From positions 1-64,000 of the forward strand of contig JAKPOU010000035.1 in assembly GCA_029547705.1 (NCBI GenBank): DNA of 64,000 nt, given 5' to 3'. The first letter of the stretch is position 1; each line of letters opens with the position of its first letter. A program made the translations under genes and the position numbers. Below the pieces are notes generated by a model. That model worked only from the letters and a program-made list of their open reading frames with translations, did not search any database and was not told where the DNA came from. Shown here one piece after another: positions 18,192 through 26,366 of this stretch. Source of the DNA: Bacteroidota bacterium (GTDB taxonomy: Bacteria; Bacteroidota; Bacteroidia; Bacteroidales; VadinHA17).

Positions 18192-19451
18192 ATGTCAGAT
18201 GTAAATGATAAAGTGGTTCTCGCACTGATAGGTGCCGGAGGAAGAGGAACACAGGTTATTCTGAGTATGCAGAAATGCAGCCCTGGAGTGGAAGTAAAAT
18301 ATGTATGTGATGTTGATGAGGAGAGAGGGGGAAGGGCAATAGATGAACTGGAAAAACAGCAGGGCAGGAGACCGGAACGTATAGGCGATATGAGGTTATC
18401 CTTTGACGATAAGGATGTTGATGCAGTAGTGATCTGCACTCCGGAACACTGGCACGCTCTTGCAACAATCAGGGCATGCCAGGCCGGAAAGGATGTATAT
18501 GTGGAAAAAAATATTTCCATGACCATTCCTGAAGGAAGAAAAATGATTGAAGCGGGTAAAAAATATAACAGGATCATTCAGTGTGGATTCCAGAATCGGA
18601 GCGCCCCATATAATTTCTCTGCAAGAAACTATATCAGGGAAGGGAAACTCGGAAAAATTGTTCTGGTGAAGGCCTATTGCATGCTTCCCGGCCATAAACC
18701 GTGGATATACAAGGAAAATGAACCTGTTCCTGATGGACTGGACTGGGATCAGTGGCTTGGTCCGGCTCCCCTGGTTCCCTATAATGTGAGCCGTCATAAG
18801 GGATATAATGAATTCTGGGCTTATTCCTGCGGATTGCCGCTTGCAGACTGTTGTCATGTTATTGACCTTGCAAGAATGGTGCTGGGAGATCCCGCATATG
18901 TGAAATCAGCATATTGTGCCGGAGGACGGGTGTTATACGATGATGAGCGCGATATTCCGGACAACCAGACTATTACATATGATTTTGGAGAGTTTCCCAT
19001 GACTGTGGAGGCTTCTATATACGGGGAATACATGTCGAAGGCAGCACCCGAAATCCGGTATGGCAACTTATTTCCGAACTGGCCCTTTAACAGCGACAGG
19101 ATGGAAATATACGGGACTGAAGGAATGATGTATCTCGGCCGTCATGGTGCCGGATGGCAGGTTCTGGGATCCGGATCCGAAATAATGGCGCAGGAATATG
19201 GTTATTTCCCTGATGAAGCTCATCAGCAGGATTTTATAAACTGTATCCGCAGCCGGAAAGTGCCTAATTCCGATATTGAACAGGGTCACAGGAGCGCCAC
19301 ATTGGTCCATCTGGCCAACCTGTCATACCGTACGGGAAAGAAACAGCTTTGCTTTGATCCTGTAAGTGAAACGCTTATTAATTCTGACGAAGCTAACCGG
19401 ATTTCCCTGGGAACTTACAGAAAGAATTATGAAATACCGGAGATTATCTGA
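18192..19451 (+). CDS. Gfo/Idh/MocA oxidoreductase, cytoplasmic (paralogue 2)
   Basis: The protein has 419 residues. It starts directly with MSDVNDKVVLALIGAGGRG and has no signal peptide, so it should stay in the cytoplasm, unlike its two paralogues. The cofactor motif, the HWHALATIRACQAGKDVYVEK segment (here EKN instead of EKP) and the pocket signature CHVIDLARMVLGD are all present. The C-terminal end, with RSRKVPNSDIEQGHRSATL, closely follows paralogue 1. The 19-bp spacing upstream and 4-bp spacing downstream point to one operon. A plausible role is oxidising or reducing an imported version of the sugar handled outside by the exported paralogues, but this is inference. Confidence 0.88.
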   Translation: MSDVNDKVVLALIGAGGRGTQVILSMQKCSPGVEVKYVCDVDEERGGRAIDELEKQQGRRPERIGDMRLSFDDKDVDAVVICTPEHWHALATIRACQAGKDVYVEKNISMTIPEGRKMIEAGKKYNRIIQCGFQNRSAPYNFSARNYIREGKLGKIVLVKAYCMLPGHKPWIYKENEPVPDGLDWDQWLGPAPLVPYNVSRHKGYNEFWAYSCGLPLADCCHVIDLARMVLGDPAYVKSAYCAGGRVLYDDERDIPDNQTITYDFGEFPMTVEASIYGEYMSKAAPEIRYGNLFPNWPFNSDRMEIYGTEGMMYLGRHGAGWQVLGSGSEIMAQEYGYFPDEAHQQDFINCIRSRKVPNSDIEQGHRSATLVHLANLSYRTGKKQLCFDPVSETLINSDEANRISLGTYRKNYEIPEII

Positions 19452-19455
19452 AACT

Positions 19456-20208
19456 ATGATCCCTCAGCGGAAGAAGTTATTCAGAAATATAATATTAGTG
19501 GCTTTGGGTGGTCTTTTTCTGCTGCTGTTGCTTGCCGGCTGCCTTATAATGAGAACCCGGGGCCGGACTCTCATACAGGTTGATATACATCAGAATAAGG
19601 AACTTATCTATCTGTCAGCCTTTGCTGAACCTCCTCAGTTTGCTGTCTGGCTGGAGAATCCCGGGACCGGTGATTTAAAGAATATTTTTGTTACCCGCCG
19701 TGTGGCTACCGGCGACTGGGAGGGAAAAGCAAATGTTCCGGTGGCATTGCCGCAGTGGTTCCGGCTGTTCAGGGAGAATGACAATCCATCCGGTTCATCC
19801 GGAAAGGCAGATGACCTTGTGATCAGCGGTGCTACACCAAAGGCTGACTATTTCTCTGTCAGGGTGGAAGTGAAGCCTGAATCTGAATGGATCTGCTGGA
19901 TCGAGATGAATCTTGCCGGTGATTTTAATGAGGCATTTCCCGAGTTTGATCCCGGAACTTTCAGAGAAGATGAATTCGGAAACGGACAGCCCGCGCTACT
20001 GTTCAAAACTGAAGTCAGGGCTGTTGAAAAAAATAATTACACAGCAGCTTTGTGGGCTCAGGCGGTTTGGAACGACGGTTCCGTAAAAATTGAACCCGTA
20101 AGCGAGGGGGTTACAACAGCAAGATATGTGTTTGATACTATTAATGTTTCGATACTCAGACCAAAGCCGAAACTGATAGACAAGTATAAGATCCGTGAGC
20201 CGGAATGA
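19456..20208 (+). CDS. Membrane-anchored protein of unknown function
   Basis: The track starts this ORF at 19366, inside the preceding gene. The ATG at 19456 lies 4 bp after the previous stop, gives a sensible N-terminus (basic residues, one strong membrane segment GGLFLLLLLAGCLI) and is the better start, giving 250 residues. The GC in LLLLAGC could also be a lipobox. The remaining ~215 residues look like a beta-rich extracytoplasmic domain, with FAVWLENPGTGDLKNIFVTRR, an aromatic-rich middle and DYFSVRVEVKPESEW. I do not recognise the family. It is embedded between oxidoreductase genes, so it may be an accessory or scaffold for the exported enzymes. Confidence 0.7.
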   Translation: MIPQRKKLFRNIILVALGGLFLLLLLAGCLIMRTRGRTLIQVDIHQNKELIYLSAFAEPPQFAVWLENPGTGDLKNIFVTRRVATGDWEGKANVPVALPQWFRLFRENDNPSGSSGKADDLVISGATPKADYFSVRVEVKPESEWICWIEMNLAGDFNEAFPEFDPGTFREDEFGNGQPALLFKTEVRAVEKNNYTAALWAQAVWNDGSVKIEPVSEGVTTARYVFDTINVSILRPKPKLIDKYKIREPE

Positions 20209-20265
20209 TTTTACCGGATGTGATCTGTCACGGATAAAAAATTTTAACTTTTTAAAAACCTGAAC

Positions 20266-21681
20266 ATGAACAAGGAAAAAAACACCACATCCCGCAGGAA
20301 ATTCATGCAAACGACCGGGATGGCTGCAGCAGGAGTTGCATTTGGCACAAACAGTTTTAATGCCTTCAGTTATGACCGGATCCCGGGAGCAAATGAGAAA
20401 ATAAGAGTCGGATTCATTGGCACCGGCAATCGCGGCAGCCAGATGCTTGCAACATTTATGGGCATGAAGGATTGTGAGGTTGGCGCTCTTTGCGATATCT
20501 ATGAACCTTACATCACACGTGACCGTGCAAAGGTCGATCCCCGTTATATCAGGGACATGCCCGGATTTATACCGGCAATGGGGGAAACATTTCCCGGAAA
20601 GGTAGAGAGATATACCGACTACCGCAAACTGCTGGAAAATAAAAGTATTGATGCTGTTTGTATTTCCACGCCTGATCACTGGCATGCACTTCAGACCATC
20701 CATTCCATTCAGGCAGGCAAGGATGTCTATGTTGAAAAACCTTTCTCCAAAACCATCAGGGAAGGACGCGCCATGGTCAGGGCTGCTGCAGAGAGCAAAC
20801 AGGTTGTAACGGCAGGCCTCAACAGAAGAGGAGCATCCACATTCATGCAGCTGGCAAAAGATATCCCTGCAGGGAAAATCGGGAAAGTTACCTTTGCCAG
20901 TGCCTGCCATGTAAGCAATATGTATCCTTCCGGCATAGGAAAAATGAAACCGGAAAACCCGCCTGCAGACTTCAACTGGGACGCATGGCTCGGACCAAGA
21001 GCCTACAGGCCATATCAGTATAACATTGCCCCGTATAAATTCCGCTGGTGGGAGGATTATGCAAATCAGATAAGCAATAATGGCGTTCATTATCTTGATC
21101 TTATACGCTGGCTCATCGGTGAGACTGCCCCCGTAACCATAACGGCAACGGGGGGCAGGTATGCTGTTGATGATGACCGTACCATACCCGACACCATGCA
21201 GGCCACCTTTGAGTTTGCCTCCGGCGTGATTGTGACGGTTAATATTATTGAAACCAGTTCAGGCTCATTTATTCCCTATGGCTTCCTGGAAATCAGGGGT
21301 ACGAAAGCTACATTGCTGACAGGGGAAAATGATTACAGGATTGTACCTGCCAAACCGGGCCAGTTCCAGACATGGACAGCACTGGCAGAATCTGAAACAG
21401 TTGATCTGCAGACTGATGATAAAGTGTTTCTTTCCGATGGCAGATACCGTAACAGCACTGCCAACCTGGTTCGTAATTTCCTCGACTGCATCAGGTCCAG
21501 ACAGGCCACCTACTGTCCTCCTGAAGAGGGCCATCGCTCCACGAGCCTTGCCCACCTTGCAACCATTGCCCTGATAACAAAGGAAAGACTTGAGTGGGAC
21601 GGTTCAGCGGAGAGATTTACCAACAGCGAAAAGGCCAATCAGCTTCTTGAATATGAATACAGGAAACCATATAAATTTTAG
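20266..21681 (+). CDS. Gfo/Idh/MocA oxidoreductase with Tat signal (paralogue 3)
   Basis: The protein has 471 residues. The N-terminus has SRRKFMQTTGMAAAG, a standard Tat signal. The Rossmann motif is GTGNRGSQM. The family block reads ISTPDHWHALQTIHSIQAG, and the catalytic-site lysine lies in a canonical VEKPFSKT. The pocket signature is NNGVHYLDLIRWL. It is more diverged from paralogues 1 and 2 than they are from each other and belongs to the large group of secreted oxidoreductases found in Bacteroidetes and Planctomycetes. Some exported relatives act as NAD-dependent glycosidases (GH109) or 3-keto-glycoside-forming dehydrogenases. Which, if either, applies here cannot be told. It is followed after 24 bp by an alpha/beta hydrolase gene. 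Confidence 0.9.
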   Translation: MNKEKNTTSRRKFMQTTGMAAAGVAFGTNSFNAFSYDRIPGANEKIRVGFIGTGNRGSQMLATFMGMKDCEVGALCDIYEPYITRDRAKVDPRYIRDMPGFIPAMGETFPGKVERYTDYRKLLENKSIDAVCISTPDHWHALQTIHSIQAGKDVYVEKPFSKTIREGRAMVRAAAESKQVVTAGLNRRGASTFMQLAKDIPAGKIGKVTFASACHVSNMYPSGIGKMKPENPPADFNWDAWLGPRAYRPYQYNIAPYKFRWWEDYANQISNNGVHYLDLIRWLIGETAPVTITATGGRYAVDDDRTIPDTMQATFEFASGVIVTVNIIETSSGSFIPYGFLEIRGTKATLLTGENDYRIVPAKPGQFQTWTALAESETVDLQTDDKVFLSDGRYRNSTANLVRNFLDCIRSRQATYCPPEEGHRSTSLAHLATIALITKERLEWDGSAERFTNSEKANQLLEYEYRKPYKF

Positions 21682-21705
21682 AGGTCGCTCTGTAAACCAA
21701 TTATT

Positions 21706-22851
21706 ATGAGAATAAAAAATATCTTACGATTTTTCCTGCCGGTCATCTGTTTCCTGACTTTTTCCTGTCTGCTGACTGCACAGGCATCCGGTTCGGACTT
21801 TGAAAAAATGGAGCAGGAGCGGACAGATCTTTATGCGGGACAGCTTGAGGATTATCTCAGAATGTATCTTGTTGACCGTTACGGGGAACGCAGCGGCTGT
21901 CTGTGGAACCGTGATTACAGCTGTGAAGAGGCTTTTGTCAGAAGCGTTGAACCCAACAGGGAACGCTGGAAGTCCCTGGTGATAAAACCCCCTGTTCTGA
22001 AAAAAACCGGTTCCGTGAACAGGCTGCCATATACGGTGGAAGGTATTGAGGGTGAGTGGCTGGAATTGCCTTTGGGACCGCTTACAGCTCAGGCTTTCCT
22101 TGCTTTCCCGCCCGGAACGGATAAAAATAAACCGGTACCGCTTGTAATTGCACAGCATGGTATTGGCAGTACTCCTGAATCTCCCTATAAGGGGGGTGGT
22201 TATAATTATTACGCGAAGGAATTGCTGAAAGCCGGGTTTGCAGTGCTGGCCCCCATGAACCTGAGATCTGTTGAAAGAAGAAATCGTATTGAAAGGCTGT
22301 GCCGCCTGGCTGATATAAGCCTTCCGGGCATTGAGCTGGCAAGAGTGCAGCATCTTCTTGATGTGGTGCTGGAAGATGCAAGGATCGACTCTGAAAGGAT
22401 AGGGATGTGGGGACTTTCACTTGGGGGCATGGCTACCATGTTCTGGATGCCACTGGAACCCAGGATTAAGGCAGGGATAGTTTCCGCATGGTTCAATCAC
22501 CGTCGCAATAAAATGGCAGTTCCCGATGAAAGATATGTCAGCTTCCTGGTAACAGCCGAGGAGCATGCTTTCTTTACGGGCTGGCTCACTGAATTTTCCG
22601 ATCATGACGTCGTTTCACTCATTTGTCCCAGGCCCCTGATGATACAACACGGGAAAACAGACAGAATAGCCTGGTGGCCACAGGTAATCGAAGAATTCAA
22701 TGTGGCAAAAGCGCATTATGAAAAGCTGAATATCCCTGAAAGAATGGAAATTGATGTTCATGAAGGAGGTCACGATGCTGTCATCATAAGCGGGATACGT
22801 TTTATGACCAGGTACCTGAATCCTGATCCTGCACCTGTTCCTGTTCGCTGA
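21706..22851 (+). CDS. Secreted alpha/beta hydrolase (esterase-like)
   Basis: The protein has 381 residues and a Sec signal peptide (to about LLTAQA). The alpha/beta-hydrolase core shows an oxyanion-type VIAQHGIGSTPES, the nucleophile elbow GMWGLSLGGMATMFW (serine in GLSLGG), an acid region ISLICPRPLMIQHGKTD and the catalytic histidine in HEGGHDAV. This pattern fits the acetyl-xylan-esterase or dienelactone-hydrolase-like group, so it may remove acetyl or other ester groups from the polysaccharide or its fragments. It is the last gene of the rightward cluster. Its 3' end overlaps the convergent membrane-protein gene by 50 bp. Confidence 0.82.
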   Translation: MRIKNILRFFLPVICFLTFSCLLTAQASGSDFEKMEQERTDLYAGQLEDYLRMYLVDRYGERSGCLWNRDYSCEEAFVRSVEPNRERWKSLVIKPPVLKKTGSVNRLPYTVEGIEGEWLELPLGPLTAQAFLAFPPGTDKNKPVPLVIAQHGIGSTPESPYKGGGYNYYAKELLKAGFAVLAPMNLRSVERRNRIERLCRLADISLPGIELARVQHLLDVVLEDARIDSERIGMWGLSLGGMATMFWMPLEPRIKAGIVSAWFNHRRNKMAVPDERYVSFLVTAEEHAFFTGWLTEFSDHDVVSLICPRPLMIQHGKTDRIAWWPQVIEEFNVAKAHYEKLNIPERMEIDVHEGGHDAVIISGIRFMTRYLNPDPAPVPVR

Positions 22852-23668
22852 CTGCTTCTTCCCGGGCCCTGCCGTTAAAGTATAAAATGGTACCAAGCAG
22901 CGGAATGAGCGGGTAGAATAAAGCGTTTACAAGCGAGGATAGTACAATATATACCGGATTCTGAATAAAACTGACCGCATTTAATGCCTCTTCTGGTTTT
23001 GTTATGCTCTTAAGCATGCTCCCCGTGAAGGGAATCATTATGACGGAGTTAAGGATCATTGAAACAACTATCAGTATCAGGAGGAAAACGGCAACCCAGC
23101 CGATATTTGACCAGAACCTCCTGTGGGCCAGAATGAAGGTGCGGCTTATCGCATTGGCTATATCAGGCCCTTCAGCCATCAGTACAGGCATGAAGAAGAG
23201 ATACAGGGTCATGACATAGACAAGCGCAAAAACAACACCTATAACAAGCAGCATAAGTCCCAGAACCATGGCCATTGATGCAAATACCGAAAAAAGGATC
23301 ATGATTATCAGGTAGGGCAGATAATATCTCAATGACCTGTGAAGAGATACAAAAATTGTAACCTCACTGTCAAGAGGACTGTAAATGACGTAATAATGCA
23401 AAATAGTAATACAGAGCAGGCTCAGAAGAGTGACAGCCATCATCGGCCAAATCATCCCGCTTAATTTGTCCAGCACCTCCATCGGATCGGTCAGATTCAC
23501 AAGCTCACTGAAGTCAAAAAACAGCGTTACCAGCTGAACTCCCAATGACATGATGAAGGATGTGATGAACAGAATCATGAATCTTTCCCTGTAAAAGGTC
23601 CACAGAGTGCTCATAGCACTGTCAAGATCATGTTTCCTGTAAAGGGGATGGCTGCTGAACCTGTTCAT
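22802..23668 (-). CDS. Integral membrane protein of unknown function
   Basis: The protein has about 288 residues from the ATG at 23668. That ATG overlaps the stop of the upstream gene (ATGA), making it a better start than the tracked 23683. It has about six hydrophobic segments, for example ILFITSFIMSLGVQLVTLFF, MMAVTLLSLLCITILHYYVIY, the ILFSVFASMAMVLGLMLLVI stretch and VAVFLLILIVVSMILNSVIM. The C-terminus is short and rich in E and Q. I do not recognise a family with confidence. Translational coupling to the UPF0316-type gene suggests a shared membrane role. Confidence 0.7.
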   Translation of the reverse strand: MNRFSSHPLYRKHDLDSAMSTLWTFYRERFMILFITSFIMSLGVQLVTLFFDFSELVNLTDPMEVLDKLSGMIWPMMAVTLLSLLCITILHYYVIYSPLDSEVTIFVSLHRSLRYYLPYLIIMILFSVFASMAMVLGLMLLVIGVVFALVYVMTLYLFFMPVLMAEGPDIANAISRTFILAHRRFWSNIGWVAVFLLILIVVSMILNSVIMIPFTGSMLKSITKPEEALNAVSFIQNPVYIVLSSLVNALFYPLIPLLGTILYFNGRAREEAVSEQEQVQDQDSGTWS

Positions 23669-24264
23669 TTTCCTTTCCTCCACTCTCTGAGAATGTTTGA
23701 CAGGGGAATTACGTTTTTTCTTTTTCTAGGATGGAAAATTCCTTCATTAACGGCTTTCACATCTTCAATCGTATAAAATGCCTTGGGATTGAACTTGTTA
23801 ATAATATCCAGGACCTCCTCCATTTCGTTTCTTTGAATAATGGTGTAAATGAGATGGACTCTCTCCTTTGCCCCGTGAGCCTGTACTGAAGTGGCTCCGT
23901 AGCCCCTGCCGTTCAATGTCTGGACCAGTTCTTCCGAATTTTTGTGTGTAAACACCCTTATCATCTGAATTCCCATTGCCAGCCTTTCCTCAATAAGCAT
24001 GCCCACGTAATTTCCGGTAGCAAAACCACCCGCATATGCAATATAGGTCAGGTAATTATCAAGGTTCTGCATTATTCTGCTGATTGCCACTATCCAGATA
24101 AGAACTTCAAAAAAGCCCAGGAAGGGAGCAATTTTCTTGTTGCCTTTAGATACAAAGATTATTCTGAGTGTGCCAAGTGAAACATCACAGACTCTGGCAA
24201 TAAAGATAAATGCAGGCAGAATACCGTAACTGAAAATGACAGAATTGAAAAAGGAGGTTTCCAT
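23665..24264 (-). CDS. UPF0316/DUF2179-type membrane protein
   Basis: The protein has 199 residues. Three N-terminal membrane segments (ILPAFIFIARVCDVSLGTLRIIF, APFLGFFEVLIWIVAISRIM and the AYAGGFATGNYVGMLIEERL block) match the UPF0316 (DUF5698) family. The soluble C-terminal half (about residues 110-175), with RGYGATSVQAHGAKERVHLIYTII, is a DUF2179-like ferredoxin-fold domain often thought to sense a small ligand. The function of the family is not established. It is coupled to the downstream membrane-protein gene by a 4-base ATGA overlap. Confidence 0.85.
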   Translation of the reverse strand: METSFFNSVIFSYGILPAFIFIARVCDVSLGTLRIIFVSKGNKKIAPFLGFFEVLIWIVAISRIMQNLDNYLTYIAYAGGFATGNYVGMLIEERLAMGIQMIRVFTHKNSEELVQTLNGRGYGATSVQAHGAKERVHLIYTIIQRNEMEEVLDIINKFNPKAFYTIEDVKAVNEGIFHPRKRKNVIPLSNILREWRKGK

Positions 24265-24331
24265 TTGTGAGATTGTTTAATATTTACAAAGTCGATGCCT
24301 GATTATTCATTAATCTGCATTATTATAACAG

Positions 24332-24784
24332 TTATTTTGTATGTCTGAGTTTCAGATTCACTTTTCGCGGAGATGTGTAATAACAGGGTTCATCGCAGCT
24401 GTTTTTGTCGAATTTTACTTTTGGTCTGATGGAGTTTACCACAACATAGGTCTTGTTATCAATATAATAGCTGGCGGCAAAGGTGTATTTTTTGTTGACC
24501 GGCAAATTTACTTCCACTTCCGTTCTTAAAACCTGTATTGACTTGAATATCACATTGTCTTCCAGGTTGCCCTCGTAAATGTCCACGGAAATCATTCCGC
24601 CAGTTACTCCCAGCTCATAGGGGTTCCTGAAAATCATGGTGATATACGCACTCAGAGGTTCTTCTGCAGTGCACTCACTGCAGTTTACCAGGGTCATTGT
24701 ACCCGGTTCCAGCTCGACTTCTTCACAGGAGAAGACAATGGTGAAAAGCAGAAATACAAAGAATATCCTGTATGTTTTTATCAT
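24332..24784 (-). CDS. Small lipoprotein of unknown function
   Basis: The product has 150 residues from the ATG at 24784, which lies 2 bp after the stop of the ankyrin gene. The tracked 24796 start adds four residues inside that gene. The signal IFFVFLLFTIVFSC ends in a lipobox cysteine. The mature part carries NCSECTAEEP near the N-terminus and CDEPCYYTSP near the C-terminus, so four cysteines could form disulfides. The rest looks beta-rich (an Ig-like sandwich is plausible). The family is not recognised. The tight spacing suggests it is made with the ankyrin protein. Confidence 0.7.
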   Translation of the reverse strand: MIKTYRIFFVFLLFTIVFSCEEVELEPGTMTLVNCSECTAEEPLSAYITMIFRNPYELGVTGGMISVDIYEGNLEDNVIFKSIQVLRTEVEVNLPVNKKYTFAASYYIDNKTYVVVNSIRPKVKFDKNSCDEPCYYTSPRKVNLKLRHTK

Positions 24785-24786
24785 AA

Positions 24787-26223
24787 TCAGTACCATTTTA
24801 TGATTTTTCCCGGAGCCCTGTCCGGGTCAAAGTAGAAATTCACAGAACATCCGATTCTTACCCACAATGGGCCGGTTTTATAAAAGGGTGATCCTGCATA
24901 TTCCATTCCGCCAAAAACCTGTAATATTCTTTTCTCCCATCTGACAGATGCCGAGGGCATAATACGGAGCTTGTTTTCCGGAGTGATCTCAGTCCCTTTC
25001 AGCTTGTTGCCAAAGGAATAGGCTGCAGCCAGGGATGCATGGATAAATATGTTACCCCTCAATACATTGTCTGTAAGCCGGAATTCCCTGAATGCACCAG
25101 CGTAAACCAGACTGCTCCTGTCAAAATACTGGAAAAACAGATCATCCGTCTTTTTTAAAAGTACTCTGGTGTACCACAGCTTCGTATCAATTCCGGCAAT
25201 CAGTCCGGCACGGCTAAGTGGTTCCTTGAATGAGAGGCTCATTCCGCTGTAGAAATCCTTTCCGTTGAATCTGGAAGAAAATGACAGAGCCATCTGATCG
25301 AAACGGGGCTTATAGCGTCCTGGAACTTTTTCCCTTTCAAGCAGCTCAAGTATTTCCGTTCTCCCGTACTTTGCAGCAATATTATAGGGATTAACTGATT
25401 CCCTGGCTTCTTCATGCCATCTGTTTCCTTTTTTCAGAAGAAATTCCGCTGCTTTTACATGATTTGATTTTATTGCAAGTGCCAGCGCATCCCAGTTGTA
25501 TATGTTCCTTGCATAAATGTCAACACCCCTGTCTGCGAGCATATTCATAATCAGCGTGTCGCCATTCTGAGCGGCTATTAGAAATGGTGTGAAACCTTCA
25601 TTGTCCCTTGATTCCATATTTGCCCCGTTTACAATGAGCAGCCCGGTCACATCTGAATAACCGGTCCAGACCGCAGCCATCAGCGGCGTGGTGCCGTCAT
25701 TGTCCTTTGCATCAACTTCTGCATCATAGTAAAGAAGCAGATCCGTCAGCTCAAGGAGGCCGTAAACCGATGTAACATGCAATGGCGTGACACCTGCGCG
25801 GTTTTTAAAGTTGACATCCGCACCGTTCCTTATGAGAATTTCAGCAATATGCAGATCATTGACATTTATGGCAAGAAGAAGCGGATTTTCGTTGTACAGT
25901 GATAATTCGTTAACGTTTGCCCCGTAATCGACAAGTGTTTTTACTGCCTCCGCCCTTTTGTTGATTATGGCGAAAAAAAGCGGGGTGGCTCCCTGGCTGC
26001 TTTTTGCATCCACATCAGCTCCGGCTTTTATCAGTCTTTCAATTTCTGAACTGTATCCGGAAGCAGCTGCTATGGTAAGATTATATTCCAGGGCTCCGTT
26101 AAAAATGAGGGGAAGGTATTCAGAGGTATCCGGTTCTGCAACCTGTTGTGCTCCAGTATGCAGAACAAAACATGTGAGAATTGCTGCTAAAACAAACCGG
26201 CGTATTGGAATTTTTTTTGGCAT
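24787..26223 (-). CDS. Secreted ankyrin-repeat protein
   Basis: The protein has 478 residues. A Sec signal peptide (ending about HTGAQ) is followed by seven or eight ankyrin repeats over about residues 45-290, shown by motifs such as GADVDAKSSQGATPLFFAI, GADVNFKNRAGVTPLHV, DGTTPLMAAVWTGY and EGFTPFLIAAQNGD. The last ~170 residues change character to alternating polar and aromatic strands (MALSFSSRFNGKDFYSGMSL, LWYTRVLLKKTDDLFFQYF, WVRIGCSVNFYF), like a small outer-membrane barrel. A periplasmic ankyrin domain joined to a membrane barrel is unusual. It could be a protein-interaction module, but no partner is evident apart from the downstream lipoprotein. Confidence 0.8.
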   Translation of the reverse strand: MPKKIPIRRFVLAAILTCFVLHTGAQQVAEPDTSEYLPLIFNGALEYNLTIAAASGYSSEIERLIKAGADVDAKSSQGATPLFFAIINKRAEAVKTLVDYGANVNELSLYNENPLLLAINVNDLHIAEILIRNGADVNFKNRAGVTPLHVTSVYGLLELTDLLLYYDAEVDAKDNDGTTPLMAAVWTGYSDVTGLLIVNGANMESRDNEGFTPFLIAAQNGDTLIMNMLADRGVDIYARNIYNWDALALAIKSNHVKAAEFLLKKGNRWHEEARESVNPYNIAAKYGRTEILELLEREKVPGRYKPRFDQMALSFSSRFNGKDFYSGMSLSFKEPLSRAGLIAGIDTKLWYTRVLLKKTDDLFFQYFDRSSLVYAGAFREFRLTDNVLRGNIFIHASLAAAYSFGNKLKGTEITPENKLRIMPSASVRWEKRILQVFGGMEYAGSPFYKTGPLWVRIGCSVNFYFDPDRAPGKIIKWY

Positions 26224-26366
26224 AGTACAAAGTTAATTCTTTGATTGAATTTTCAGAGGTGTAAAAACAATGGTTCACAGTCAAAATGTGAATAATTTCC
26301 GTCTGATTTTTATTAAAACAGGCAAAACGGCCGGAATAGTTACAGGAATAGTTTTATTTTTGCTGA

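Noticed and set aside
19366-19455. Tracked start of the membrane-anchored protein
   Set aside because: It lies inside the preceding oxidoreductase gene; the ATG at 19456 is properly spaced and opens the membrane anchor.
19996-21090. 364-residue minus-strand ORF
   Set aside because: It is antisense to the Tat oxidoreductase gene, has no recognisable motifs and a cysteine-rich random composition typical of shadow frames.
26228-26235. TAACTTTG on the minus strand as promoter of the ankyrin gene
   Set aside because: It is only five bases from the start codon and no -33 element is present.
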